Source: Candidatus Thiodiazotropha endolucinida (GTDB taxonomy: Bacteria > Pseudomonadota > Gammaproteobacteria > Chromatiales > Chromatiaceae). From it: a stretch of 64,000 nucleotides of DNA. Location: the NCBI RefSeq assembly GCF_001715975.1, contig NZ_MARB01000005.1, positions 1 through 64,000 on the forward strand. The letters are read 5' to 3'. Positions 15,391-25,579 of this stretch are shown here, piece by piece (within the stretch, counting starts at the first letter, position 1; every line of letters starts with the position of its first letter). The notes under the pieces are model-generated. The model saw only the letters and a list, made by a program, of their open reading frames with translations, was not told the origin of the DNA and ran no database searches. The position numbers and the translations under genes were made by a program.

Positions 15391-16776
15391 ATGCTGACCT
15401 ATCTGCTTAGACGTCTGCTGTTGATGTTGCCCACATTGCTGGGCATTACTCTGGTGGTGTTCGTGGTCATGGCCGCATCGCCCGGTGGTATCAGCGCCCA
15501 GAGTCTGGTGGAGGGGCAGAACCTGGACCCGGAGGCGAAGAAAGAGATCGAGGCCTATTACAATCGTCTCTACGGGCTGGATGATCCCCCCTATCTGCAA
15601 TATCTCCGTTGGTTGAATAATGTCTCGCCAATCGGTTTTACCTTCGATGAAGAGAATCGGATGAGCGGCTTCTCCTTCACCAAAGGCTCCGACCTGGGGC
15701 GCAGTTTTCGCTATGGGCGCCCGGTCACAGAGCTGCTCTCGGAAAGAGTGCCCATTACCATCCTATTGAATGTTCTGAGTATCCCGATCGTCTATCTGTT
15801 GGCGCTGCTGGTTGGCGTGCGCGCGGCAGTCGAGCGGGGACGCTCCTTCGATGTCAGCAGCGGCATGATCATGCTCGCACTCTGGTCGGTGCCGACCATG
15901 CTTGCAGGTGTGCTGATGATCGGTTTTTTCGCCAATGAGCAGTATTGGCGTTGGTTCCCCACCGCCGGTTTGAGTGATCGACAGGTACTCGACCAGGTGT
16001 TCATGCCCCATTGGTCGAGCCTGTGGGATATAGCCCTGTTGTTCATGGTTGTTATGCTAGCGATCTCACTCTTTCTGGCGTTGGGACGTCTTGCCCTGCG
16101 ACCTTTCAGGGAGATCATATTCGGTCTTGTTTGGGCATTGTTGGGAACGGCCATGGTCTATCAATTGCCTGAGGCGCAACGTTCCCTGTCATTGTGGATC
16201 GGCATTCCAGCCATCTTCGCCCTGCTTGCCGCCTGGCTGGCAAGCAGTGACTACCGCCTGTTGCGACAGCTCGGATTCCTCACCACCGGTCTCCTGGTGG
16301 GGCTTCTGCTCGCGGTCTACTGGATGCAGGGAAACTGGGTGAGGGGATTTCTGCTGGATCGGCTTTGGCATCTGGCGCTGCCGGTGATCTGTCTCGCCTA
16401 TGGCGGTTTTGCCGGCCTTGCCAAGTTGACCCGCACCGCGGTGTTGGAGAACCTGCTCTCCGATTATGCGCGCACCGCCAGGGCCAAGGGGCTGGCGGAA
16501 GCGGTGGTGCTGTGGCGACATGTTTTCCGCAACAGCCTGCTTCCCCTGATCACCGTGGCTGCCAGTCTGCTGCCCAGCCTGTTGGCGGGTTCGATTATCG
16601 TGGAAAGCATTTTCAGTATTGAGGGTATGGGCAAACTTGCGGTGGAGGCGGTGCAGACCAGGGACCGTGAATTGGTATTGTCGATCACGCTTATCGGTGG
16701 TTGTCTGACCCTGTTGGGTTATCTGCTGGCCGATATATTGTATGCCTTGGCCGATCCGCGGGTGAGTTATGAGTAG
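15391..16776 (+). CDS. ABC peptide transporter permease (DppB-like, enlarged)
   Basis: A 461-residue inner-membrane protein, against about 340 for DppB. The N-terminal helix region (L-L-R-R-L-L-L-M-L-P-T-L-L-G) and the C-terminal BPD_transp_1 domain are typical, with the EAA-like loop in Y-A-R-T-A-R-A-K-G-L. The extra length lies in the middle (about residues 210-310), where several added hydrophobic helices split the usual core. The ATG follows the previous stop with no gap. The following permease overlaps by 8 bases. Confidence 0.92.
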   Translation: MLTYLLRRLLLMLPTLLGITLVVFVVMAASPGGISAQSLVEGQNLDPEAKKEIEAYYNRLYGLDDPPYLQYLRWLNNVSPIGFTFDEENRMSGFSFTKGSDLGRSFRYGRPVTELLSERVPITILLNVLSIPIVYLLALLVGVRAAVERGRSFDVSSGMIMLALWSVPTMLAGVLMIGFFANEQYWRWFPTAGLSDRQVLDQVFMPHWSSLWDIALLFMVVMLAISLFLALGRLALRPFREIIFGLVWALLGTAMVYQLPEAQRSLSLWIGIPAIFALLAAWLASSDYRLLRQLGFLTTGLLVGLLLAVYWMQGNWVRGFLLDRLWHLALPVICLAYGGFAGLAKLTRTAVLENLLSDYARTARAKGLAEAVVLWRHVFRNSLLPLITVAASLLPSLLAGSIIVESIFSIEGMGKLAVEAVQTRDRELVLSITLIGGCLTLLGYLLADILYALADPRVSYE

Positions 16777-17941
16777 GACGGCGAAGAGACGTCAGAGCTA
16801 CTGGCGCAGGATTCTCGGCCAGACCTTTATCCGCTGGGGCGCACGCCTCGGTTTGCTGTGGGTGGGGATCCTCGCCCTGGTGGGCGTTTTCGCCCCCTTC
16901 CTTGCCAGCAGCTTTCCATTGTTGCTCAGTCATGAGGGTGTGATCAGAAGTCCGGTGCTGAACTATCTGCAACCGGTCGATGTGCTCTTTCTAGTAGCTT
17001 TCATCACCCTGTTGCTGCTCTATCCCTGGCAGATCACACTGCTGCGTAAGTTTTTGATCATGCTCTCCGTGCTGGCGGTGGCGGCGCTGTTCGCTTACCT
17101 CTGGGTCAAGCCTCAGCAACTGGTTATCTATGAGCAGTACCGGGTCGCGGATGCCGCCGGTGAATATGACTGGGTGGTCTACGCGCCGGTTCCCTTCTCA
17201 CCGAAGGATTACCAGAGGGACCGGGGCGATACCGGCTTGGAGGCGCCCCTTTCGCAACAGTCGCGGGCCCATTGGTTTGGTACCGAACAGAATGGGGCCG
17301 ATGTACTCAGTCGCATGGTCCATGCCTCCAGGATTGCCCTCGGCATTGGCTTCGTGGCCACTGGGATAGCCATGTTGCTGGGGATCATTATCGGTGGCCT
17401 GATGGGCTATTTCTCCGGTGTTGTGGATATCCTCGGTATGCGCCTGGTGGAGATATTCGAGGCTGTGCCGACCCTGTTTCTGTTGTTGACCTTTGTCGCC
17501 TTCTTCGGTCGCAGCCTCTATATCATGATGGTGATCATCGGTATCACCAGCTGGCCAGGTTATGCGCGTTATGTGCGCGCCGAGTTTTTGCGTCTGCGCA
17601 AGCAGGATTTTGTCCAGGCGGCCGAGGCGGCGGGCCTGCCGCTGCCTTCGATTCTGTTTCGTCACATGTTGCCCAACGGCATGGGTCCGGTATTGGTGGC
17701 GGCCAGTTTCGGTGTGGCATCGGCGATTCTCGCCGAGGCGACGTTGAGCTTCCTCGGGCTTGGCCTGGTGGATGATCCCTCCTGGGGTGAAATGCTCAAT
17801 CAGGCGGTGCAGTCATCCCGCTTCAACTGGTGGATGGCGGCCTTTCCCGGCGGCGCCATCTTTCTCACGGTCTTTGCCTATAACCTGATCGGTGAATCGT
17901 TGCGAGATGCCATCGATCCCTATCTGAGCAAGTCGGGCTGA
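16769..17941 (+). CDS. ABC peptide transporter permease (DppC-like)
   Basis: A 390-residue permease, longer than DppC (about 300). After the first membrane helix, extra hydrophobic segments and a periplasmic stretch (about residues 60-165) precede the standard core beginning at H-W-F-G-T-E-Q-N-G-A-D-V-L-S. The EAA loop lies near A-E-A-A-G-L-P. It overlaps the partner permease by 8 bases and the ATPase gene by 1 base, so translation is coupled. It pairs with the 15391-16776 product to form the membrane channel. Confidence 0.92.
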   Translation: MSRTAKRRQSYWRRILGQTFIRWGARLGLLWVGILALVGVFAPFLASSFPLLLSHEGVIRSPVLNYLQPVDVLFLVAFITLLLLYPWQITLLRKFLIMLSVLAVAALFAYLWVKPQQLVIYEQYRVADAAGEYDWVVYAPVPFSPKDYQRDRGDTGLEAPLSQQSRAHWFGTEQNGADVLSRMVHASRIALGIGFVATGIAMLLGIIIGGLMGYFSGVVDILGMRLVEIFEAVPTLFLLLTFVAFFGRSLYIMMVIIGITSWPGYARYVRAEFLRLRKQDFVQAAEAAGLPLPSILFRHMLPNGMGPVLVAASFGVASAILAEATLSFLGLGLVDDPSWGEMLNQAVQSSRFNWWMAAFPGGAIFLTVFAYNLIGESLRDAIDPYLSKSG

Positions 17942-19569
17942 TGTTACTGTCGGTGAAACAGCTCCATACCTGGTTTCAGCACCAGGGACGAACCATCAAG
18001 GCCGTTGATGAGGTCAGCTTCGAAATTGCACGCGGGGAAACTTTCTGCCTGGTCGGTGAATCGGGCAGCGGTAAATCGATCACTGCACTTTCGATCATGC
18101 AGCTGCTGCCGAAATCCAACCTGAAAAGACATACGGGTGAGATCCACTTTCATGCCCAGGATGAAGCGCCGGTGGATCTGGCTGGCCTGAGTGAGGCTGA
18201 GATGCAGCAGGTGCGGGGAGGGAGGATCGCCATGATCTTCCAGGAACCCATGAGTTCACTGAATCCCGTTTTTACCATCGGCGAACAGATCCTCGAGGCA
18301 GTAAGACTCCACTTTCCCGAACTCTCCGAAGGGGAGGCATGGCAACGGGTATTGGAATCTCTGGAGGCGGTACAGCTGCCCGATCCGCAGACCCGGGTCC
18401 ACAGCTTTCCCCATCAGCTGTCGGGGGGGCAGCGTCAACGCGTGATGATCGCCATGGCCATGGCCTGTGAGCCCGACCTGTTGATTGCCGATGAACCCAC
18501 CACGGCGTTGGATGTCACGGTTCAGCGTGAGATCCTGCGATTGATGAAGACCCTGCAGCAGCGTACAAGCATGGCAATTCTGTTTATCACCCATGATTTC
18601 GGTGTAGTCTGCCAGATTGCCGACCGCGTCGGTGTCATGCAGCGGGGCAAACTGGTCGAGACCGGTGACACCGAGCAGATTATTCACCGTCCCGGCCATA
18701 GCTATACCCAGGCATTGATTGCCGCCCTGCCGGAGAATCTGGCCCGCAACCAGCCCCATGAACAGCGTGCTGATCAGATGCCGTTGATCAGGCTGTCCCG
18801 GCTGGAGATCCATTTTCCGGTGCGAAAGGGGTTGCTGCGGCGGGTCGTCGATCAGGTGCGCGCGGTGGACGGTGTCGATCTGGAGATACCCCGCGGAGAG
18901 ATTCTGGCGCTGGTCGGTGAATCGGGTAGCGGCAAGACGACTCTGGGGCGGGGTATCCTGCGCCTGACCGAACCCACCGCCGGTCGTGTGGCATTCGATG
19001 ATACCGATATCACAGAGATGAACAGGTCGCAGCTCAGGCGTTTTCGCCGCCATATGCAGATCATCTTTCAGGATCCCATCTCATCCCTGAACCCACGTTT
19101 GAGTATTGCCGCTATCCTGACTGAAGCGATGAAGGTCCATGGGATCGGTGAAAATCAGGAAGCGCGTATCGAGATAGCGAGAGACCTGCTGGATCAGGTA
19201 CAGATGGAGGAGGATACCTTGTGGCGCTATCCGCATGAATTTTCCGGCGGTCAGCGGCAGCGGATCGGTATTGCGAGGGCGCTCTCCCTGAATCCCTCTT
19301 TTATAGTATGTGACGAGATCACCAGTGCTCTGGATGTCTCCGTGCAGGCGGAAATCTTGCGCATGCTGCTGGATCTGCGAGCCAAGCATGGGCTCACCCT
19401 GCTGTTCATTACTCACAATATCGGTGTGGTGGAGTATGTCAGCGACCGCACTGCAGTGATGTACCAGGGCAAGATCGTCGAACAGGGGAGAACCGAGGAT
19501 ATTGTCAATCGTCCGAGCAATCGATATACGCAACAGCTGATCGCTGCGGTACCGAGGGTGCCGGTCTGA
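17941..19569 (+). CDS. ABC peptide transporter, fused double ATPase (YejF-like)
   Basis: A 542-residue protein containing two complete ABC domains. Domain 1 has Walker A GESGSGKS at 39-46, signature LSGGQRQRV near 159 and Walker B L-L-I-A-D-E-P-T near 180. Domain 2 has Walker A GESGSGKTT near 325 and signature FSGGQRQRI near 433. A fused protein can energise a DppB/DppC-type channel alone. The short interdomain linker lacks the Cys-rich OppD/DppD C-terminal motif that the following gene has. Start ATG overlaps the permease stop (TGATG arrangement). Confidence 0.94.
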   Translation: MLLSVKQLHTWFQHQGRTIKAVDEVSFEIARGETFCLVGESGSGKSITALSIMQLLPKSNLKRHTGEIHFHAQDEAPVDLAGLSEAEMQQVRGGRIAMIFQEPMSSLNPVFTIGEQILEAVRLHFPELSEGEAWQRVLESLEAVQLPDPQTRVHSFPHQLSGGQRQRVMIAMAMACEPDLLIADEPTTALDVTVQREILRLMKTLQQRTSMAILFITHDFGVVCQIADRVGVMQRGKLVETGDTEQIIHRPGHSYTQALIAALPENLARNQPHEQRADQMPLIRLSRLEIHFPVRKGLLRRVVDQVRAVDGVDLEIPRGEILALVGESGSGKTTLGRGILRLTEPTAGRVAFDDTDITEMNRSQLRRFRRHMQIIFQDPISSLNPRLSIAAILTEAMKVHGIGENQEARIEIARDLLDQVQMEEDTLWRYPHEFSGGQRQRIGIARALSLNPSFIVCDEITSALDVSVQAEILRMLLDLRAKHGLTLLFITHNIGVVEYVSDRTAVMYQGKIVEQGRTEDIVNRPSNRYTQQLIAAVPRVPV

Positions 19570-19572
19570 TCC

Positions 19573-21582
19573 ATGATCGATCACTTGCTGAAGATCAGCG
19601 GTCTGCGGCTCACGTTGAAAAGCGCAAACAGCAGGCTGCGTGTTGTTGAAGATCTCGACCTTGAGATTCAGCAGGGTGAGACATTTGCTCTGGTAGGCGA
19701 ATCGGGTTGCGGCAAGTCGATGACTGCGCTGTCGTTGATGCGATTGTTACCACCCTCCGTCCACATCGAAGCGGGAAGGATCGATTTCAACGGTTTCGAT
19801 CTGGTGGGTCTGGATCGGCAATCGATACGGCGCCTGCGTGGTGGTCAGATGGGCATGGTATTTCAGGAGCCGATGACCTCGCTCAATCCGTTGATGAGTA
19901 TCGGCCGACAGATTGCTGAAGCGGTGACGCTGCACGATGATTTGATGAAGAGTGCGGTCAACCGGCGTGTCATCGAGTTATTGCAGGCTGTTGCAATTCC
20001 GGATCCTGAGCGCTGTATCCATCGTTATCCCCATCAGCTCTCCGGTGGGATGAAACAGCGGGTGATGATTGCAATGGCGCTGGCGGGAAATCCCAAACTT
20101 CTGATTGCCGATGAGCCCACCACTGCCCTCGATGTCACCATGCAAGCCCAGATTCTGGGTCTGATGAAGCACTTGCAGCAGGCAAAGGGCATGTCGATCC
20201 TGTTGATTACGCACGATCTGGGTGTGGTAGCGGAGATGGCGGATCGGGTTGCTGTCATGTATGCGGGTGAGATCGTCGAGAGCGCCGAGATAGGCGCTTT
20301 TTTTCGCCATCCCAGGCATCCCTACAGTCGTTTGCTGTTCGCTTCACTGCCCGAGCGCAGGCGTCCGGGCGAAAAGCTGGCCGTGATCGGAGGCGCTGTT
20401 CCAGCCTTGGGCACCGAATTCGTCGGCTGCCGCTTTGTTGCGCGTTGTGACCAGAGCAGGCAGGCCTGTCATGAGACGATACCAGACTGGCTGCCGGGAG
20501 AAAGTCGTTCCGGGGTGCGTTGTCTGCTCTACAGGGATGAGACGTTGAAGCTGAATGTGAATGATACGGATCGCGTGTCACATCATTCCTTGCCGGCCAG
20601 AGATGGGAAACCGCTGTTATCGGTCGAGAGTCTGCGGGTGCACTTTCCTGTCCGTAAGGGGTTGCTGCAACCTGTGGTCGGTCAGCTCAAGGCAGTGGAT
20701 GGTGTCGACCTGGATATCGCCCGAGGATCGGTGGTGGCATTGGTCGGCGAGTCGGGATGTGGCAAGTCCACACTGGGCAAAGCGATTCTAAAGCTCATCG
20801 ACTCGACCGGGGGACAAATTGTAATCGACGGTAAGTCGCTTAGCGGCATGCGAGGGAGAGATCTGAGACGCCTGCGTGGTGATATCCAGATTATCTTCCA
20901 GGATCCGGTTTCATCGATGAATCCCAGGATGAGGGTGGTTGATATCGTTGCCGAGGGCATCCATGCCCAAGGTACCCATAGTGGAGCTGCGCTAAGGCGG
21001 CGCGTCGAGTCTCTTTTGCAGCAGGTCGGTCTGCCGACATCGGCTGCCAATAGATATCCTCATGAATTTTCCGGCGGTCAGCGGCAGCGTATCTGTGTGG
21101 CGCGGGCGCTGGCGGTGGAGCCACGTCTGATTGTCTGTGACGAACCGACCAGTGCACTGGATCTTTCAGTACAGGCGCAAATCCTCAATCTGCTCAAGGG
21201 ATTGCAGGGTGAGCTCGGACTCTCCTATCTGTTTATATCGCACGATATCTCCGTGGTGGCATATATGGCTGACGAAATTGCAGTCATGTATCTGGGCAAA
21301 ATAGTGGAGAGGGGGCGGACCGATGAGGTTTTGAGGCATCCTCAGCACCCCTATACACGTGCACTGCTCTCAGCTGTCCCTGTACCCGATCCAGGCCGGC
21401 AGCGAACAGTAATTCAATTGCCGGGAGAACCACCATCACCGGTCACACCGCCCAGTGGGTGCCATTTTCATCCGCGTTGTCCGCAAGCTGAAGCGAATTG
21501 TGGATCAGCCTATCCTGAAGAGAAACACATCTCTGAGACGCATAAGGTCAGCTGCTTTCGTGTCAGTGTTGGCAAGCCATAA
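19573..21582 (+). CDS. Second fused double ATPase of the peptide ABC transporter (GsiA-like)
   Basis: A 669-residue protein, 3 bases after the first fused ATPase. Domain 1 has Walker A GESGCGKS near 41 and an LSGGMKQRV signature near 155. Domain 2 has Walker A GESGCGKST near 391 and FSGGQRQRI near 498. Each half ends in an oligopeptide-transporter C-terminal module with clustered cysteines (G-C-R-F-V-A-R-C and G-C-H-F-H-P-R-C). Two complete double ATPases for one set of permeases is more than the transporter needs. This one may serve another channel, or the two may be alternative motors. Confidence 0.93.
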   Translation: MIDHLLKISGLRLTLKSANSRLRVVEDLDLEIQQGETFALVGESGCGKSMTALSLMRLLPPSVHIEAGRIDFNGFDLVGLDRQSIRRLRGGQMGMVFQEPMTSLNPLMSIGRQIAEAVTLHDDLMKSAVNRRVIELLQAVAIPDPERCIHRYPHQLSGGMKQRVMIAMALAGNPKLLIADEPTTALDVTMQAQILGLMKHLQQAKGMSILLITHDLGVVAEMADRVAVMYAGEIVESAEIGAFFRHPRHPYSRLLFASLPERRRPGEKLAVIGGAVPALGTEFVGCRFVARCDQSRQACHETIPDWLPGESRSGVRCLLYRDETLKLNVNDTDRVSHHSLPARDGKPLLSVESLRVHFPVRKGLLQPVVGQLKAVDGVDLDIARGSVVALVGESGCGKSTLGKAILKLIDSTGGQIVIDGKSLSGMRGRDLRRLRGDIQIIFQDPVSSMNPRMRVVDIVAEGIHAQGTHSGAALRRRVESLLQQVGLPTSAANRYPHEFSGGQRQRICVARALAVEPRLIVCDEPTSALDLSVQAQILNLLKGLQGELGLSYLFISHDISVVAYMADEIAVMYLGKIVERGRTDEVLRHPQHPYTRALLSAVPVPDPGRQRTVIQLPGEPPSPVTPPSGCHFHPRCPQAEANCGSAYPEEKHISETHKVSCFRVSVGKP

Positions 21583-21705
21583 TAGGTTTTGTTAACACAA
21601 ATCAAATTCCAGTAGTTTAAATTCAATAAAGTAATCCGGAAGTTGTGCCGATCTCGCTATGAGGGTGAATTTCACTCAACATGCTACTTGCGAAGGTGCA
21701 CAGCC

Positions 21706-22569
21706 ATGAAAAAAATCTCTATTCCACTTTTTATTGCATTGTTGCTTGCGATTGCTGTCAGTGATGTTTTAGCGGTCACTGCCAGTGAATATGCTGTGGT
21801 CATTAATCTCTCCGGGAGACAGAGGATGTTGACTCAGAAAATGTCCAAGGAGATGCTTCTGATTGCAAATAAGATAGATGTGGAAGGAAACAGGGCGAAC
21901 CTGAAAAAAACCGCCAAGCTGTTTGATACCACATTGACAGGTCTGCGTGACGGTAACGCTGAAATGGGATTGCCTGCGACAGAGGGAAGGGTGATTCTCA
22001 AGCAGTTGGATAAAGTCAGGAAATTATGGGATGAATTTCAATCAGTGGTTTCCGAAGTCGTGCAGGGGGGGAGTGTCGATATCGCCAAAGTGGCGCAACT
22101 GAATCTCCCATTGCTGAAAAATATGAATACCGCAGTTCGCTTGTATGAAAAGGAGGCCAAAAAGGTGACTGGCAAAAGTGCAGGTGTAGTGATCAATCTT
22201 GCCGGTAAGCAGCGTATGCTGACGCAAAAGATGTCGAAGGAGATGTCGCTTGTGGCCTTGAATCATAGTACGGACGACAATAAATCCAATCTTCGCAGCA
22301 CAGCCTCATTATTTGACCGCACGCTCAAGGGACTGCTCGATGGGGATGGGGATCTGGAACTCCCGGGTACGAAGGATAAGGCAATCCGCAGTCAACTGAC
22401 GATTGTTGCCGATCTGTGGAAAGAGTTCAAGCCACTGGTGGAGCGTGCGGCAGGCATTGATACCAAAGGGATTTCAAAAGATGACCTCTTGCAGATGTCG
22501 AAACTGAACCTTCCTTTGCTTAAAGAGATGAACAAAGCAGTAAAAATGTATGAGCAACTCGAACAGTAG
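21706..22569 (+). CDS. Periplasmic protein with two PilJ-type sensor domains
   Basis: ATG 21706 gives a signal peptide (M-K-K-I-S-I-P-L-F, hydrophobic core, likely cut after V-L-A at residue 23) and a 287-residue precursor. Two repeats of the type IV pili methyl-accepting chemotaxis transducer N-terminal (PilJ) domain follow, each opening with V-I-N-L-(S/A)-G-(R/K)-Q-R-M-L-T-Q-K-M-S-K-E-M. The repeats start near residues 28 and 160. PilJ and NarX-like helical sensors bind small ligands. No membrane anchor or output domain is present, so it is probably a soluble sensor. It lies 31 bases before a chemoreceptor gene and may feed it. Confidence 0.88.
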   Translation: MKKISIPLFIALLLAIAVSDVLAVTASEYAVVINLSGRQRMLTQKMSKEMLLIANKIDVEGNRANLKKTAKLFDTTLTGLRDGNAEMGLPATEGRVILKQLDKVRKLWDEFQSVVSEVVQGGSVDIAKVAQLNLPLLKNMNTAVRLYEKEAKKVTGKSAGVVINLAGKQRMLTQKMSKEMSLVALNHSTDDNKSNLRSTASLFDRTLKGLLDGDGDLELPGTKDKAIRSQLTIVADLWKEFKPLVERAAGIDTKGISKDDLLQMSKLNLPLLKEMNKAVKMYEQLEQ

Positions 22570-22600
22570 TTGTCCCTGTCTCGTTAAGAGGTGACTTACC

Positions 22601-24295
22601 ATGTCAATCTCATCCTGGTATATCGCAACCGTCAGCCTTGTTTTCGAACGGTTTAAGATTCGCACGCTGGTGTTTTTGGGGATGGCCTTTTTCATCGCGT
22701 TGATGCTGTTCTCCACCCTGTTTGCACTATATCAGCTGGGGCGTACAACGGATGATCTCACAAAGGCAGCCGAGCAGGCAGTCGATATTCGTATCGTCGT
22801 TGAAGAGGTCGAGGATGGTTCTATCGTAGCGTCATCCTCGGCATCCAAGCTTAGCGACGATATGAACAGTACGCTTCTTAACATGCTCAAGACCAATGTG
22901 TCCGATATGGCTCAGATCCAGTCCACATTCGAGAAGATGGTGAAAAATCTCAATACTTTGATCGAGAGCGAGGAAGATGACCCAACGATGCTGATGCTCG
23001 AAATCGAGGATATTTACGAGCAGGTCAGACGGGAATCCCTACCACGGGTCAGAAGTATCGTCGGTGAATTCAAGAAAGCGGCACAAGAGGGTGCTCGCCA
23101 GGCGAGTGTAGCGAAGGATCTACAATTGCTGGCTGAGACGTTCAAGGAAAAATCGGTTAAGGCGGCGTCAGCATCCGAAGTCATCGAGCAGGATTCGGCG
23201 ATCTCGGTGCAAAAGGCAGAACAAAGTGTACAGTTGCTGATACTGATTATAGCGGTATCAGTTGTGTTTGTCTTTATAACCTCATTCAACACCTATTTGG
23301 TAATTAATCGGCCGATTTCACTGATGCGCGAAAGGATCAAGGATATTGCGGAAGGAGAGGGAGACCTGACTAAGCGGCTCAACGCGGATGCAAATAATGA
23401 ATTGGGTGAGCTCTCCCACTGGTTCAATGTGTTCATGGATAAGCTGCAGGTATTGATACAAAACGTCAAGGAATCGAGTGGGAAGATGACTGATGCGGCT
23501 TCTCAAATGTTGGAAATGACTGAAAAATCGAGTGCTGGCGTTCTTCATCAGAAGACTAAGACGGAAGAGATCGTACATGCCATGCAGAATCTCTCTTCGA
23601 CTGTTGAAAGCGTTGCGGAAAGTGCTGCAGCGGCTGACAAGGCCACCGATTCTGCAGAAAAGGAGTCATTAAACGGCAGGGAGGATCTGCGAATGACCAT
23701 CAACAGCATCACGACGCTGGCAGAAGAGATCGATACTGCTGCAACTATTATCAATGGTTTTCAGAAAGACAGTGAGGATATCGGTGGTGTGCTTGATGTT
23801 ATAAAGGGTATCGCTGAACAAACGAATCTGTTGGCATTGAATGCAGCGATCGAGGCGGCGAGAGCCGGGGAGCAGGGCAGGGGCTTTGCCGTTGTAGCTG
23901 ATGAGGTCAGGACTCTAGCCACCCGGACACAGGAATCGACACAGGAGATTCAGGAAATCATCATCCGATTGCAATCGGGAGCGGAGCAGGCGGTTACCGC
24001 CATGAACTCAGGCAGATCACGTGGACATGAGACGGCACAGCAGGCAAAACAAGCTGGGGTATCGCTGGAATCGATAACGCAGGCTGTAAACCAAATATCT
24101 ACGGTCAACTCCAAGATTGCTGACGCGACAGTTGATCAACGCAATGTCGCTTCAGATGTCAATGATGGGATAAACACAATCAATCAGGTGGCTGAACAAA
24201 CTGCCACCAGAGCGGAACAGACCACCAGACAGGGAGAGGTGGTCTCCCTGCTTGCCCAGGAACTGAACACATCTGTAAAACAGTTCAGGGTGTGA
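22601..24295 (+). CDS. Methyl-accepting chemotaxis protein
   Basis: A 564-residue receptor. Membrane helices lie near residues 23-43 and 207-230 and enclose a helical periplasmic domain of about 160 residues; a HAMP domain (about 232-285) and a long MCP signalling coiled coil follow. The highly conserved hairpin tip is visible at about 400-445 ([20 protein letters not shown]). An aagaggtgact ribosome site precedes ATG 22601. The periplasmic domain lacks the PilJ box, which is instead in the secreted protein encoded just upstream. Confidence 0.94.
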   Translation: MSISSWYIATVSLVFERFKIRTLVFLGMAFFIALMLFSTLFALYQLGRTTDDLTKAAEQAVDIRIVVEEVEDGSIVASSSASKLSDDMNSTLLNMLKTNVSDMAQIQSTFEKMVKNLNTLIESEEDDPTMLMLEIEDIYEQVRRESLPRVRSIVGEFKKAAQEGARQASVAKDLQLLAETFKEKSVKAASASEVIEQDSAISVQKAEQSVQLLILIIAVSVVFVFITSFNTYLVINRPISLMRERIKDIAEGEGDLTKRLNADANNELGELSHWFNVFMDKLQVLIQNVKESSGKMTDAASQMLEMTEKSSAGVLHQKTKTEEIVHAMQNLSSTVESVAESAAAADKATDSAEKESLNGREDLRMTINSITTLAEEIDTAATIINGFQKDSEDIGGVLDVIKGIAEQTNLLALNAAIEAARAGEQGRGFAVVADEVRTLATRTQESTQEIQEIIIRLQSGAEQAVTAMNSGRSRGHETAQQAKQAGVSLESITQAVNQISTVNSKIADATVDQRNVASDVNDGINTINQVAEQTATRAEQTTRQGEVVSLLAQELNTSVKQFRV

Positions 24296-24792
24296 GTGGG
24301 CAGACGCTATTTTTCTTCGGGTTGGTAGCGGCGATTGGCAATACTTTTTATTCTACGCGCTGCCAGCCTGTTTGTTATCCAGGTTTCATCCTCTTATCGG
24401 TTGCGATTACCATTAAGACAGGTTCCAAGCTCATTTTGTCTATCGGCACCCTGCTTGTTTGCCGTTTCATGAGAAATGGTTAAGAATTCATCCGATATCC
24501 ATGATCGGACCATGCTGGGTGAGGAGTATGATTATGATATTCCCGCCCTGATGACGCACCCTATGCTGTGAAAGCACAAGCTGTACTTGCGTGGTGGTTG
24601 TCAAGCCCGAGTAAATGAGATTATCTTGCAGGTCTGTGCGGTGGTCAGTGTTTTATACAATATGCCGATTTTTACGGAGCGGTGATAAACCCTTGCTGTG
24701 ACGTCAATCCGGATCACTGGCCGATTTGCACAACAGAATAAGTGATTTCACAATGAGCTAAGATAATATAACCAACCTACAGGGGGGAGCCA
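24296..24792. other. Intergenic region, nothing recognised
   Basis: A 63-codon frame (24292-24483, GTG start, overlapping the receptor stop) has low-quality composition and no ribosome site, so I do not call it. The rest shows no tRNA, no clear terminator and no repeat shared with other parts of the window. The promoter for the DUF815 gene should lie in its last 100 bases. Confidence 0.5.
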
Positions 24793-25551
24793 ATGTCGAT
24801 CGATTGGAGCAAAACAGCTGCGGCTATATGGCGACCGCGCAGAGGCGATCTCAGAGCCGTTGAACATATCGATCAGATAGGGCTTGATCAGTTGGTTGGC
24901 ATTGATGATCAAAAATTACAGTTGTTACGCAATACGGAACGTTTCCTCTCCGGGGAGGGCGCCAACAATGCACTGCTGTGGGGAGGCAAGGGTACTGGTA
25001 AATCCTCACTCATCAAGGCGGTGTTTAATCAATACCGGGGGCAGGATCTGCGACTGATCCAGGTCGATAGAAACGATTTGATCGAACTGCCGGAGATCGT
25101 AGATGGAGTCAGAGGGTTAACGCAACGATTCATTGTGTTCTGCGATGATCTGACCTTTGATATAGGCGAGGCATCCTATCGTGCATTGAAGAGTGTACTG
25201 GATGGCTCCATAGAAGCGCCTCCCGCGAACGTGCTGATCTACGCCACATCCAACCGGCGTCATCTTCTGCCTGAGTTCATGAGTGAAAACCGGGAAGCAA
25301 GGATGGTGGGGGATGATCTCCATCTGGGTGATACTACTGAGGAGAAACTGGCGCTGTCAGACAGGTTCGGTCTGTGGCTCTCATTCTATCCGGTGAACTG
25401 GCATGGCTACCTGAAGATAGTGGATAGCTATTTTCCTGAGTACAGCGGGGATCGCAAAGCACTCCATGAGGCGGCGAAACAGTTTGCAATGGCGCGTGGA
25501 GGGGCAAAAAGCGGCCGTGCCGCAAAGCAATTTTTCAAGGCCTATTCATAG
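24793..25551 (+). CDS. DUF815-family AAA ATPase
   Basis: A 252-residue P-loop ATPase matching the DUF815 group. It has Walker A G-G-K-G-T-G-K-S-S near residues 62-70 and a Walker B-like F-C-D-D-L-T-F-D near 117-124. A conserved A-T-S-N-R-R-H-L-L-P sensor region lies near 153-162 and a basic C-terminus follows. ATG 24793 has a ggggggag ribosome site. The cellular role of the family is not settled. It is a single-gene unit here, bounded by a 497-base gap and a repeat-rich region. Confidence 0.88.
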   Translation: MSIDWSKTAAAIWRPRRGDLRAVEHIDQIGLDQLVGIDDQKLQLLRNTERFLSGEGANNALLWGGKGTGKSSLIKAVFNQYRGQDLRLIQVDRNDLIELPEIVDGVRGLTQRFIVFCDDLTFDIGEASYRALKSVLDGSIEAPPANVLIYATSNRRHLLPEFMSENREARMVGDDLHLGDTTEEKLALSDRFGLWLSFYPVNWHGYLKIVDSYFPEYSGDRKALHEAAKQFAMARGGAKSGRAAKQFFKAYS

Positions 25552-25579
25552 GCTATGTGAAGTTGTGATTCTCGGCACT

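Noticed and set aside
18256-19053. 265-residue leftward frame
   Set aside because: Antisense to the ABC ATPase signature and Walker regions.
24292-24483. 63-residue hydrophobic frame after the chemoreceptor
   Set aside because: GTG start overlapping the receptor stop, no ribosome site, mixed hydrophobic/Cys composition with no clean topology; probably chance.
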